This document shows, piece after piece, positions 50,887-59,277 of a stretch of 64,000 bases of DNA. The notes below the pieces were generated by a model. It searched no databases and was not told the DNA's origin. It saw nothing but the letters and a program-made list of their open reading frames with translations. The position numbers and the translations under genes are program-made. The first letter of the stretch is position 1; the number at the start of each line of letters is the position of its first letter. The DNA is from a bacterium (GTDB taxonomy: Bacteria; Vulcanimicrobiota; Xenobia; Xenobiales; JADMJV01), in the NCBI GenBank assembly GCA_030149525.1, contig JASBRJ010000377.1:1-64000 (forward strand), read 5' to 3'.

Positions 50887-51606
50887 CTATGCAGGGAGAC
50901 GTTTGACCTCACGAGTCTTGAGACAGATGATATGCGTTCGCTCGCTCTCGTCAGTGACTCTAAGAGTGTTCTCTTCGACGGCCAGATGGGTGATGAAGAC
51001 CTCCTGGTCGTCCTTTTCAAAACCGCTACTGTATTCGGTTTCGTAGACCTGAACGCACCAAAGAGGCTCCTGAGAACTTTCCTTAAAGGCGACCACATAA
51101 CCACCATCCTGAGGGCTGGGACGCTCCCCCTCAGGCAGCATCTGAATTTTCTGTCGATGGAGGAAACTGAGCGCCGTCTGAATCTGCTTAGGGGTCAAAC
51201 CGTTCTTTTCCAGCAGCGGTCGTAGCCGATCCTGTGTGGCATAACCCAGCGGGGACCGGTCGGACCTGGACTCTTCGCCATATGAGGCGGTCTGGGTAAC
51301 AGAGGTGGCAAGCGTCATCAAAGCCTCCTGAAGTTTACGATGGACGACCATCTTGCCCACTGTCTTTTCCACCAAATCGGGATCATGGCCGGCCTCCAGG
51401 AGAGTAGACTTTATCCACTCCGGACTCAGATCTACCGCGCCTCCTTGAGCCATGGCGTTGACCATAGTGGCCTGCATACGGGCCTCCTCCGCCAGTTCCA
51501 GAGCATCTTCCCCCGGGTCCAGCGGCAGTCCCGCTCTCCAGTGGGGGGCTTCGTAGCGGATGCCGTTGTGGGAGACAGGGGGGACGGATTTAGGTTCTCT
51601 TCTCAT
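50887..51606 (-). CDS. Hypothetical protein with helical middle and beta C-terminus
   Basis: The frame is open to 51762, which would overlap the divergent acetyltransferase start; I take ATG 51606 (MRREPKSVPPV), though it has no good SD. The 239-residue protein has a helical N-terminal half (ALELAEEARMQATMVNAMA) and a C-terminal beta domain (VVAFKESSQEPLWCVQVYETEY) that ends one base after the propeller stop. Family not recognised. Confidence 0.6.
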   Translation of the reverse strand: MRREPKSVPPVSHNGIRYEAPHWRAGLPLDPGEDALELAEEARMQATMVNAMAQGGAVDLSPEWIKSTLLEAGHDPDLVEKTVGKMVVHRKLQEALMTLATSVTQTASYGEESRSDRSPLGYATQDRLRPLLEKNGLTPKQIQTALSFLHRQKIQMLPEGERPSPQDGGYVVAFKESSQEPLWCVQVYETEYSSGFEKDDQEVFITHLAVEENTLRVTDESERTHIICLKTREVKRLPA

Positions 51607-51735
51607 AAAGGAGTGTTTGGGCTTGAGGGGTGGGCTACCTTTGACGGGGACTTGGATCCGGCTTGGGTCAATTGATCGTCCCACAGCGGAACAATTCAAC
51701 ACGGAAAATCCACCGTCTACTACGAAGCCATCCCC

Positions 51736-52329
51736 ATGCAAATCCAAACATTTACCGGTCACGACATCCTCAATCTCATCGACGACGTGGCCCGTCTAAG
51801 GATCGCTGTTTTCAGAGATTACCCCTATCTTTATGAGGGCTCGCTTGATTATGAAAAACACTACTTGGATAAGTTGAGTCAGTCAGAATCCGGAGTTGTG
51901 ATAGCGGCCCGAGATGGGACCAGGGTTGTGGGGGCTTCAACGGCGCTTGCCATGGTGGAAGCCGAGGAGGCGTTTCAGAGGCCTTTTTTGGAGGCGGGAG
52001 CCGACTTGAACGACTATTTTTACTTCGCGGAGTCGGTTCTCTTACCGGAATATCGCGGCCGCGGTGTGGGAAGAGAGTTCTTCCGACGAAGAGAAGCTCA
52101 TGCCGCTAATATCGGCAAGTTCAAGTTCCTTTGCTTTTGCGCCGTGGACCGCCCCGGGAATCACCCCTGTAGACCGGAAGATTATCGCCCCCTGGACAGC
52201 TTCTGGGAATCGGAACATTTCTTTCGAAGACCGGATCTTCAAACGACCTACCCGTGGCTTGACCGGGGAGACGAGCAAGAAACGGAAAAATCTATGACCT
52301 TCTGGGTGAAAGAGTTGGGCAAAGATTAA
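51736..52329 (+). CDS. GNAT-family N-acetyltransferase
   Basis: The 197-residue protein has the GNAT acetyl-CoA loop LLPEYRGRGVGREFFRRRE near residues 98-116 and upstream strands FAESVLL. The N-terminus (VARLRIAVFRDYPYLYEG) is also typical. Substrate is unknown. It is divergent from the 50887-51606 gene. Confidence 0.85.
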   Translation: MQIQTFTGHDILNLIDDVARLRIAVFRDYPYLYEGSLDYEKHYLDKLSQSESGVVIAARDGTRVVGASTALAMVEAEEAFQRPFLEAGADLNDYFYFAESVLLPEYRGRGVGREFFRRREAHAANIGKFKFLCFCAVDRPGNHPCRPEDYRPLDSFWESEHFFRRPDLQTTYPWLDRGDEQETEKSMTFWVKELGKD

Positions 52330-52469
52330 GGTCTACCCGGCCTTGTGGGAGTACTTTCAGGACATGCAACAACTCCAATAGGTCCGACAAAGATACTCCT
52401 CATGACCGAAAGGAGAACTTGCCCCCTGCAGAATTCTCCGGCCCATCTTAAAGCCATACGGAGGCCAAT

Positions 52470-53126
52470 ATGAGTGCTGCCGGTATCCGAGGAAAAGTTC
52501 GTCTATCAAAGGCCAAGCCTGATCATGATCGTTGCTTTCTCTCTCCTTTCGAATCCCTAAGCCTGAGCTTGAACGGCTTCTTTCTTCGCGATGACTTTTT
52601 AGGACAGGCGGTCTGCAGCCGAGTGCGCTCCGAAGTGGTTAGGAAAGTCAACTCTCAATCTCTTCGTCAGGCGGGAATCGGGCGAGAGCAGAAGGTCGAC
52701 ACCTCCATCCGGGGCGATCAGTTCTGTTGGATGGAAAAATCCGAAGCCGGTCCGGGTATTCGGGAATTGATGTCCCATCTGGAACTCCTCCGCAAATCTA
52801 TCAACCGTGAGTTCTACCTGGGCCTGGACCGATTTGAGATGCAACTGGCCCACTTTGCACCGGGAAGCGGTGGTTACAAAAAACATCTGGACGCCTTCAA
52901 GGGGCGCAATCCTCGCAACCGCCGGCTGACGACGATCTACTATCTCAACCGAGGATGGCAACACGGAGACGGCGGAGAACTGTCCATCGATCTCAAGGGT
53001 CAGGATGTCTTCATCGAACCGGTGGCGGACCGCCTTGTTGTCTTCTTTGCCGAACAGTTGGAGCACGCCGTGCTTCCTAACCAGAAAAGTCGCCTTGCCC
53101 TCACCTCCTGGTTCCACTCTCCATGA
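52470..53126 (+). CDS. 2OG-Fe(II) dioxygenase, prolyl-4-hydroxylase type
   Basis: The 218-residue protein matches the P4H/SM-20 fold: the iron ligands HLD (about residue 138) and His in LEHAVLP near the C-terminus, followed by the 2-oxoglutarate Arg in SRLALTSWFHSP. LTTIYYLNRGWQHGDGGELSI matches the core strand. It could hydroxylate proline or another residue of a protein or free substrate; which one is not visible. Confidence 0.87.
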   Translation: MSAAGIRGKVRLSKAKPDHDRCFLSPFESLSLSLNGFFLRDDFLGQAVCSRVRSEVVRKVNSQSLRQAGIGREQKVDTSIRGDQFCWMEKSEAGPGIRELMSHLELLRKSINREFYLGLDRFEMQLAHFAPGSGGYKKHLDAFKGRNPRNRRLTTIYYLNRGWQHGDGGELSIDLKGQDVFIEPVADRLVVFFAEQLEHAVLPNQKSRLALTSWFHSP

Positions 53127-53264
53127 GGGAGCTTGAAGATTGTTTTGAAAAAGGGATACCGTTAAGAAAAAAAATCTCCATGCCGGCCTAGAGTTTTAAC
53201 ACAAAGTCCATATCATCCTCACGGTTTCAAGCCTCTTGAAGTCAACGAGAGGTATCCTGGTAGT

Positions 53265-54332
53265 ATGGCTCTTGCACTCAATCAGGAAACGACACGCGAG
53301 GAACTTCGCACGCTGGTGCAAGCTTGGCGCGACAAGGTTCCCGCCAGGTCGAAACCGGTTCTGCGGCTGGTGTCGACAAGGCCCGCTTTTCCTGCTTGGC
53401 AAGACTTCCTTAAGGACCTCGGTTACGACGCCACTCAGCACGGCTGGGCGGGAGACCTCGTTCGAGACGCCTCCGCCGTGAAGGCCCTCGATAAATACCT
53501 GGATACTTTGAGCGATGAAACCTGGGAACAGTTGGCTGAAGCTGTTTGTGAAGGCGTTAAGTGGGAGCTTGAGCACTTCGCTCTCGGGCTTGCCGAAAAT
53601 CCCTCATCCGAGCGATTTGAATTCGTTCTCCAGTCAGCCCGCCTCCAAGAGCTCTACAATGCGGTGAACGCTGATGACATCTCTTTGGAGATAGAAGACG
53701 CCTTCAACCGATTCGACCGAGAGTTGGAAACCCGTCGCCAGAAGCTCCAAGCTAGAATTTCCTGGAAGCCTAACGACAAACTTACCCGAGTCGATCCCAA
53801 CGTTCGAGCCCGCGACTACAAGCCGGGCCGGCCGCACTGGCTCTCCGGGCGACTCAACGACGCTCCCATGATGCTAGGCCGTAAACTGACCCTAGAAGAG
53901 GCCGAGCGCACGGCTATCGCTTTGGAAAAAAGCTTGTTTCAGCATCTGGGAAAGAGTGATGTTCCCCGCCCCCGAGTGACCGACATCACCACCCAGAACA
54001 CCTATTTTGCCCAGGGCCAGGAACCGAGAGTGCAGTTCGGTCAAGTCGACGGGGCCCCCGGGGTTGAAGGCTATCTTAAGAAAGCTCCCGATGATGGCGC
54101 TCGTGTACTAGAGTTTCCGCTGGAAGACGGCCGATTCGCCTACTTGATGTTCGACGGCCATCACCGCTCGGCAGCCCAGCTGATGCGTGGACTGAAGAAG
54201 TTTCGCAAAGTCACGGTCATGCGTTTAGACGACGTCGAGAAAACCTTCGGACTCAATCGTGAAGAGATCGTCGACGCGATCCGAGACCTCCACACTCACC
54301 TCTTCATGACCGACAGACCCGTTCCCAAATAG
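53265..54332 (+). CDS. Hypothetical protein with ParB-like C-terminal motif
   Basis: The 355-residue protein is helical over residues 1-175. Near the C-terminus it has a ParB/sulfiredoxin-like box MFDGHHRSAAQLMRGLKKFR (residues about 296-315), in which DGHHR corresponds to the DG(E/H)HR nucleotide-binding motif. The rest (LEFPLEDGRFAYLMFDG) supplies the preceding strand. Such boxes occur in ParB CTPases, sulfiredoxins and related NTPases. No CTPase partner lies nearby. The SGNH gene follows after 22 bases. Confidence 0.7.
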   Translation: MALALNQETTREELRTLVQAWRDKVPARSKPVLRLVSTRPAFPAWQDFLKDLGYDATQHGWAGDLVRDASAVKALDKYLDTLSDETWEQLAEAVCEGVKWELEHFALGLAENPSSERFEFVLQSARLQELYNAVNADDISLEIEDAFNRFDRELETRRQKLQARISWKPNDKLTRVDPNVRARDYKPGRPHWLSGRLNDAPMMLGRKLTLEEAERTAIALEKSLFQHLGKSDVPRPRVTDITTQNTYFAQGQEPRVQFGQVDGAPGVEGYLKKAPDDGARVLEFPLEDGRFAYLMFDGHHRSAAQLMRGLKKFRKVTVMRLDDVEKTFGLNREEIVDAIRDLHTHLFMTDRPVPK

Positions 54333-54354
54333 AGCGCGTGCCGGAAGGTCTCAG

Positions 54355-55299
54355 GTGAGTCTCAAAGAACGCCAGGCCACCGTGCGAAAAGTGTTCCGCG
54401 CCATACTCATCTGTTTTGGAATTCTGCTGGCCATGGTCATCATGGAACTTGGCCTCCGCATTTACTATTCCGACGGCGGAATTCCAGCCGCTCATCTGGA
54501 GCACACCTCCGACGAACAGCACACCTCTTTTGTGGAGAACGAAGAGTGCGGCTATCTCCCGATCACCGGGCGCGGGGAATACGATGCCTACGGGTGCCTG
54601 GCCAACGACTACAATGTGGACAACAAAACGGCGCCCCGAGTTCTTTTTACGGGCGACTCCGTGACTCATCGTGCCCGCATCGTGAACGCTCTCAAAAAGC
54701 TTTACGGCGAAGACACCTACGAGTATTGGAACGCCGGGGTAGAGAGTTTCAACACCCTTCAAGAATGGGTCTTCTTCCGCGAATACAATCACAAGATCAA
54801 GCCCGACCAGGTGGTTCTCACTTTTCACAATAACGACTTTCGTGCCACCCCTATGGTGGTCCGTGAGCGAGGCCAAATCAAGGTCTATCAGCCAGGCTTA
54901 GACATTAACCCCTGGCTCTTCCGGAAAAGCTACCTTTATCGATGGGCTTGGCCCAAAGGTGAAGACCGAGGAGCTCGGGAGAAACAGGTCCAGGAGGGAC
55001 TTTTGGGTTTTCGAGACGCCTTAAAAAAAGACAATGTGCCCTTTGTCATCATTCTCCATCCCATGCTGAAGCCGGTTTCTGAATGGGACGACAAGGAGAA
55101 GCGTTCCAGAGAACTCTCACTGCAATATTTCAAGGAACACGACCTCAAGGTCATCGACCTGTTGCCCACTCTGGAGAAAGCCATCGCCGACGGCATCAAT
55201 CTCACCGAGTCCGAAGGCGACTATCTCCATCCCAGCGACGAATTATCGGCTCGATTTGCCCAGCAGATCTACAACGAGAACGCGCTCATCAAGCCATAA
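54355..55299 (+). CDS. Membrane-anchored SGNH/GDSL hydrolase
   Basis: The 314-residue protein has one N-terminal membrane helix (about 13-31) and an SGNH hydrolase domain. Landmarks: block I FTGDSVTH (Ser102), Gly in NAGVES (block II), Asn in FHNND (block III) and DYLHPSDE near residue 290 (block V Asp/His). Members deacylate lipids or carbohydrates, and membrane-tethered ones often act on surface polysaccharide acetyl groups. Start GTG 54355 has an AAGG site upstream. Confidence 0.82.
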   Translation: MSLKERQATVRKVFRAILICFGILLAMVIMELGLRIYYSDGGIPAAHLEHTSDEQHTSFVENEECGYLPITGRGEYDAYGCLANDYNVDNKTAPRVLFTGDSVTHRARIVNALKKLYGEDTYEYWNAGVESFNTLQEWVFFREYNHKIKPDQVVLTFHNNDFRATPMVVRERGQIKVYQPGLDINPWLFRKSYLYRWAWPKGEDRGAREKQVQEGLLGFRDALKKDNVPFVIILHPMLKPVSEWDDKEKRSRELSLQYFKEHDLKVIDLLPTLEKAIADGINLTESEGDYLHPSDELSARFAQQIYNENALIKP

Positions 55300-55314
55300 G
55301 ACTATGACAGCTTT

Positions 55315-55884
55315 CTAACGATTCATCTGCTTGGCGAACTCTTCCACACTGAGCGTTTTTCCGAGGGTAAAAACCGATGTTCGTCGCGACTGCTGAGCCA
55401 TTTCCTGAACCGTCTGCACCGTTCCCAGTGAGTAAACAGAGGAGCGTCTCGATTGCTCGGCAAGCTCAGCGGGGGTCAGTACATGGGGCGAACGGCCGGC
55501 TTTCACTTTAGGCCGAGAGAGATGGCGGCTGAGTTGAGGTCGGTAATCGGGAGTTGCTTCGTGACGAGCGCCGAAACTTGGAGCCCCGCCGTTCTGCCCC
55601 GTAGCCTTCTTATGGAGAAGATCCCCACGATAGAAAGGCACGTCCTCTTCGAACTTCACCAGGCAACGACCGTCGGCGGTCTCTGTTACCTTGCCGTCAA
55701 CCAGAAACTTCCCACTTCGTTGCAAACACACAGTCTCACCCCGCTTCACTTCACAGCCGTTCATCTGAAAGACTGCATAACCGGGGAAATCCGTCTCCGC
55801 TCTCACCATGGGCCCCACAACCTCGGCCTCCACCGCCCCCAAGAGCGAAATCACAGCCAGCAAAACACCAAACATCTTCTTCAC
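55315..55884 (-). CDS. Secreted protein with C-terminal tandem repeats
   Basis: The 189-residue protein has a signal peptide (KKMFGVLLAVISLLGAVEA). A domain of about 75 residues with two Cys follows, then a basic linker. The C-terminus has three 18-24-residue units of the type TPAELAEQSRRSSVYSLG, TVQEMAQQSRRTSVFTLG and SVEEFAKQMNR. The repeats look like protein-binding or surface-binding motifs. Function unknown. Confidence 0.7.
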   Translation of the reverse strand: MKKMFGVLLAVISLLGAVEAEVVGPMVRAETDFPGYAVFQMNGCEVKRGETVCLQRSGKFLVDGKVTETADGRCLVKFEEDVPFYRGDLLHKKATGQNGGAPSFGARHEATPDYRPQLSRHLSRPKVKAGRSPHVLTPAELAEQSRRSSVYSLGTVQTVQEMAQQSRRTSVFTLGKTLSVEEFAKQMNR

Positions 55885-55974
55885 ACCAATTCCCTCACTT
55901 CCAGATCCAGAATAGAGGAACCGGCTTGCAACGAGCGTTGATGTTGGCGTTGATAAGGATCAACGGTCGGGCTT

Positions 55975-57174
55975 CTAGAAGTTGGGGCGAAAAAGGTAGT
56001 CGCGACGAAGGAGCCAGGACGCCTCATTCAACCACAACCGCTCGTTCTCGACGCCCCACTCCGACAGAAGCTCCTTCAAGGTCCGGGCCTGTTTAGCTAC
56101 TGCTTTGAGGATCTTTGCTTGTTCCAGAGAGAGCGACTCGTCAGGGTAGAAAAGCACGCGAGCCTTGTGTTCCAATCCGAAACCGCGGTAAGAAACTTCC
56201 GTCAAATGGACCTGAGGACTGAGCTTTATGGAACAATCTAGTGTGAGGGGTCCGTCATTGGCCAGAAATCCCGGCTTGACCAGATAGCAATCGTACTGAT
56301 CCCGATCGAACAACTCTTCAACGATCTCAAATCTTTGCCAGTCATCTGTGGGGAAATCACCTCGCTCACTAGCTTCGGGCAGAAGTTCCTCCAGATCCCA
56401 ATATCTCGATTCGAACCATCGATGGAATTTGAGCCCTGCCGCCTCGATGTGTTCCCGGAGAAGACCCAGGTTATAGGGCTCATCGTGAGGGTGAAGATAG
56501 CGGTCGACAAATTCTTCCAAGCTCACCGAGTTGGAGTCGGCAAGAATACCACGCAGTGAGGGAACTGGATAACCTTGTCGTGCGGTTACCGACTCAAGCT
56601 CCATGAGAAGTGACTTCGCTGCCATGACTCTTTCATCGATGGTAGCCTCGTGGGAGAGAGGTAGAGACTGGACTGCCCCGGCAAATCGATAGAGCGCGTG
56701 ACGACCCTTATCGGCGTAGACCATGAGCCGCATGACTCCCTGGGGCGCCAGACGACCCGCCAGAGCCTTGAGAACCCCTGCCGGGTCCGGTGTATGATGA
56801 ATCACTCCCATGCAGTAGATTACATCAAACCCTTGCTCCGGGCCGAAGTCCTCGGGCAGATTGAGAAGATCTAATCGACGAAGTTCGATGTTATTGAGGC
56901 CAAGTTCATCGATATCATCCTCAATTGCATCTAACCCGGACTGATTGAAGTCGCAGGCGAAGACTTGCAGATTCTTGTTGAGGACCGCCGCTCCCAAGGC
57001 ACAGGCTCCTGTGCCGCAACCGGCATCCAAAAAAGTGGGGGAGTGCCGGAGCGGGACCCTGGAGAACCCGAGCATGTAGTCGACGTAAGGATCCACGCTC
57101 TCCCCCGGCGCCCGCGGGGGGTAGGGGTATTTCTCGTAAAGGGCTCGGACTTTTTCAGAAGTCTGGTTCGACAT
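55975..57174 (-). CDS. SAM-dependent methyltransferase (class I)
   Basis: The 399-residue protein has the SAM-binding motif LDAGCGTGACALG (about residues 48-60), acidic motif CDFNQSGLD and the post-motif CMGVIHHTPDP. The N-terminal KYPYPP box occurs in a known group of class I methyltransferases. The C-terminal 150 residues are an extra domain (SYRGFGLEHKARVLFYPDES). It lies 6 bases downstream of the interrupted zinc-ribbon gene and follows an O-methyltransferase on the same strand. Confidence 0.88.
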   Translation of the reverse strand: MSNQTSEKVRALYEKYPYPPRAPGESVDPYVDYMLGFSRVPLRHSPTFLDAGCGTGACALGAAVLNKNLQVFACDFNQSGLDAIEDDIDELGLNNIELRRLDLLNLPEDFGPEQGFDVIYCMGVIHHTPDPAGVLKALAGRLAPQGVMRLMVYADKGRHALYRFAGAVQSLPLSHEATIDERVMAAKSLLMELESVTARQGYPVPSLRGILADSNSVSLEEFVDRYLHPHDEPYNLGLLREHIEAAGLKFHRWFESRYWDLEELLPEASERGDFPTDDWQRFEIVEELFDRDQYDCYLVKPGFLANDGPLTLDCSIKLSPQVHLTEVSYRGFGLEHKARVLFYPDESLSLEQAKILKAVAKQARTLKELLSEWGVENERLWLNEASWLLRRDYLFRPNF

Positions 57175-57180
57175 GCGAGC

Positions 57181-57354
57181 TTAACAAGTAATATCGAGGC
57201 TTCCGCCCAGGTATCGGCTTCCTACCGCTCTTCTGACCAACTCATCGGGAAGTTTCACCTTTTGGCCGCAATGAGGGCACTGCTAAGGTTCGCCCGAGGC
57301 CGCCTCCTCAACGGAAAAGTCTTCCAGAAAGTTACGGCAACTGGGGCACGCCAT
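57181..57354 (-). pseudogene. Small zinc-ribbon gene interrupted by in-frame TAG
   Basis: From ATG 57354 the minus strand reads 23 codons containing CPSC, meets TAG (57285-57283), then continues in frame with QCPHCGQKVKLPDELV to a TAA at 57181. The two CxxC knuckles belong to one zinc ribbon, so the TAG splits a 57-residue protein exactly between its metal halves. A single change (CAG to TAG) would explain it. It ends 6 bases before the methyltransferase, and the next upstream gene ends 72 bases away, so it was part of that operon. No strong SD is visible. Confidence 0.65.
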
Positions 57355-57426
57355 CTTGGTGAGTGGTTTTATTCGTCCTACATTTCCCATAAGACTGGCT
57401 TCTTGGGTAGGGAAGTCATGGCCTTT

Positions 57427-58080
57427 TTACGGAGAACGACGGCGCACGATAGTCAGCCCGTCGGCGATGGGTACCATGCAGCAATCCACTCGTCCATCAG
57501 AGTGGATCTTTTGGTTCAGAGCTCGGATAGCCTCGGTGTCTGCGTCGTTGGCGTCGGGGTCCGTGACGCGACCGCCCCATAGAACATTGTCGATGAGTAG
57601 CGCGCCGCCTGGTGCCAGCAACTCAAGCCCCCGCTCATAATAGAGATCATAGTTTGATTTGTCGGCATCGATGAAAATAAGGTCGAAAGAGTCTTGAAGA
57701 GCCCTCATGGTTTCCAAAGCCGGACCTATTCTTTGCTCAATTTTATGGCTGACTCCCGCAGCTTCCCAAAAGCGGCGGGCCGTCTGACCCGTCTTTTGGT
57801 TGATATCAAGGGTGAGAAGTTTGCCGTCGTCAGGAAGCGCCGCCGCCATGGACAGGGCGCTGTAACCGGTAAACGTCCCCACCTCAAGGATGCGCTTGGC
57901 TTGAGTAAGCTTGACCAGGATAGCCATTAAGGCCCCCTGCTCGGCCGCGATCTGCATGTTGGCATAAGGGTGTCTTGCCGTTTCTTCTCTCAGCGCCCTG
58001 AGAGCTTCGGATTCACGAACGGAGACGGAGAGGAGATAGGAATGCAGATCGGCGGGAAGCCCCAAGCTTTCACGAGACAT
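57427..58080 (-). CDS. O-methyltransferase (CCoAOMT-like)
   Basis: The 217-residue protein matches the caffeoyl-CoA O-methyltransferase family: ILEVGTFTGYSALSMA (motif I), LTLDINQKTGQTARRFW, FDLIFIDADKSNYDLYYERGL and the metal/substrate block LLIDNVLWGGRV. Bacterial members methylate catechols and small phenolics with Mg. It starts inside the stop of the 58080-58706 gene (TAATG), so they are coupled. Confidence 0.92.
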   Translation of the reverse strand: MSRESLGLPADLHSYLLSVSVRESEALRALREETARHPYANMQIAAEQGALMAILVKLTQAKRILEVGTFTGYSALSMAAALPDDGKLLTLDINQKTGQTARRFWEAAGVSHKIEQRIGPALETMRALQDSFDLIFIDADKSNYDLYYERGLELLAPGGALLIDNVLWGGRVTDPDANDADTEAIRALNQKIHSDGRVDCCMVPIADGLTIVRRRSP

Positions 58081-58706
58081 TAACTCTCAGGACCCAGCTT
58101 CTTGGTTTCTGTCAGAGCTTCTGTTCCGTCGGCTCCCACGGTGAAGAGTTTCATCACACTACTTCCATCAGGACTGAAAACTCGCTCCTCACGTCTCACC
58201 AGAACCGGCTTACCACTTTCCGTCTTGTAATATTCCGTGTGGTACTCTGCGGCACTCACCCGCTGACGAGATATCAACTCCTTGTTTGAGGTGTCTACCG
58301 TAGGACTGACCACCACTTCGAAGGCCTCATTCCCCTCAAAGATCCTTTGCGTCGGGTTGTAGACCCAAAAATAGTAAGGTACGTTGGCGCCGCCGGGGAG
58401 ATACTTCATAATGCGGAGATCGTTGTAGCCGTCGAAGTTCACATCTTCCACGATCAGAGCATCCGGCTCCGAGCCCTCCGGCAAAAGCGAGTCGAACTGA
58501 TCCAGCATCTGCTCCTTCCCGTCGGGCGCGATCACATGAATCCCGTAGGCTGCGAAGGAACCTGTGTCCTTGTCGCCCAGAACACGGAAGGTGTAGGGCG
58601 GTCCGTCTGTGGTGACTCGAGCCTGAATTTCGGTGAAAAGTTCCTGAGCCAAGAGGGGCTGCAGAAAAAATGAGAAGACAACAAGTTTGAGGAGATTATT
58701 CTTCAT
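58080..58706 (-). CDS. Secreted protein with VCBS/FG-GAP-like element
   Basis: The 208-residue protein has a signal peptide (KLVVFSFFLQPLLA-QE). The phrase VEDVNFDGYNDLRIMKYLPG (about residues 90-109) is a Ca-binding D-x-N-x-D-G-x-x-D loop of the VCBS/FG-GAP style, as in the XAC2610 group of secreted proteins. The rest is beta. Its stop overlaps the O-methyltransferase start (TAATG), though the products should reside in different compartments. Confidence 0.8.
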   Translation of the reverse strand: MKNNLLKLVVFSFFLQPLLAQELFTEIQARVTTDGPPYTFRVLGDKDTGSFAAYGIHVIAPDGKEQMLDQFDSLLPEGSEPDALIVEDVNFDGYNDLRIMKYLPGGANVPYYFWVYNPTQRIFEGNEAFEVVVSPTVDTSNKELISRQRVSAAEYHTEYYKTESGKPVLVRREERVFSPDGSSVMKLFTVGADGTEALTETKKLGPES

Positions 58707-58840
58707 AAAGTCATTTTTTCGGATTGAGAATCGCTATCCTGTGCATGAGCGGGAGAACAATCGTTTATACTTGGATAACAAGGGAAAGTTTCCAAACGGA
58801 ACAATTTCTATATCGAGCGAGAAAGTATTGTGAAATTCAG

Positions 58841-59272
58841 ATGACAGAAACAGCACGTGTTCTTCTGGTAGAAGACAGTCCGAGTGACGCCAAACTAGTC
58901 GAGATAGCCGTTGAAGAGCTCAACTGGATCAATAAACTTGACGTTGCCGAAGACGGAGAATCGGCTATTGCCTACTTGGAGAGTAAGCGCTCTCATCCCG
59001 AACTCACCCCCCATCTGATCTTGCTCGATCTGAATATGCCTCGAATGAACGGATTCCAGGTGCTCGATTGGCTGAAAGCCGATCAGGACTTCAAACTCAT
59101 CCCGGTGGTGGTGCTGACCACCTCCTCTTCCCCCGAAGATGTCAACAAAGCCTACCAACACTCTGCCAGCAGTTTTATCTCAAAACCATCCGATTTTTCA
59201 GCCTTCGTGGACTCCCTCCATACCCTCGAAGAATACTGGTTCAAAGTGTCGAGATTACCGAGTACCGAGTAG
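58841..59272 (+). CDS. Response regulator, Rcp1-like stand-alone receiver
   Basis: I start at ATG 58841 (MTETARVLLVEDS); the frame from 58724 adds 39 residues upstream of a normal receiver N-terminus. The 143-residue protein is a single receiver domain: acidic ED at 11-12, phosphoacceptor Asp63 (LLDLNMP), Thr93/94 and Lys115 (ISKP). No output domain is present. The sequence style (LKADQDFKLIPVVVLTTSSSPEDV) matches Rcp1-type regulators that pair with PAS-containing kinases. The kinase gene begins 5 bases after its stop. Confidence 0.92.
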   Translation: MTETARVLLVEDSPSDAKLVEIAVEELNWINKLDVAEDGESAIAYLESKRSHPELTPHLILLDLNMPRMNGFQVLDWLKADQDFKLIPVVVLTTSSSPEDVNKAYQHSASSFISKPSDFSAFVDSLHTLEEYWFKVSRLPSTE

Positions 59273-59277
59273 CGCCG

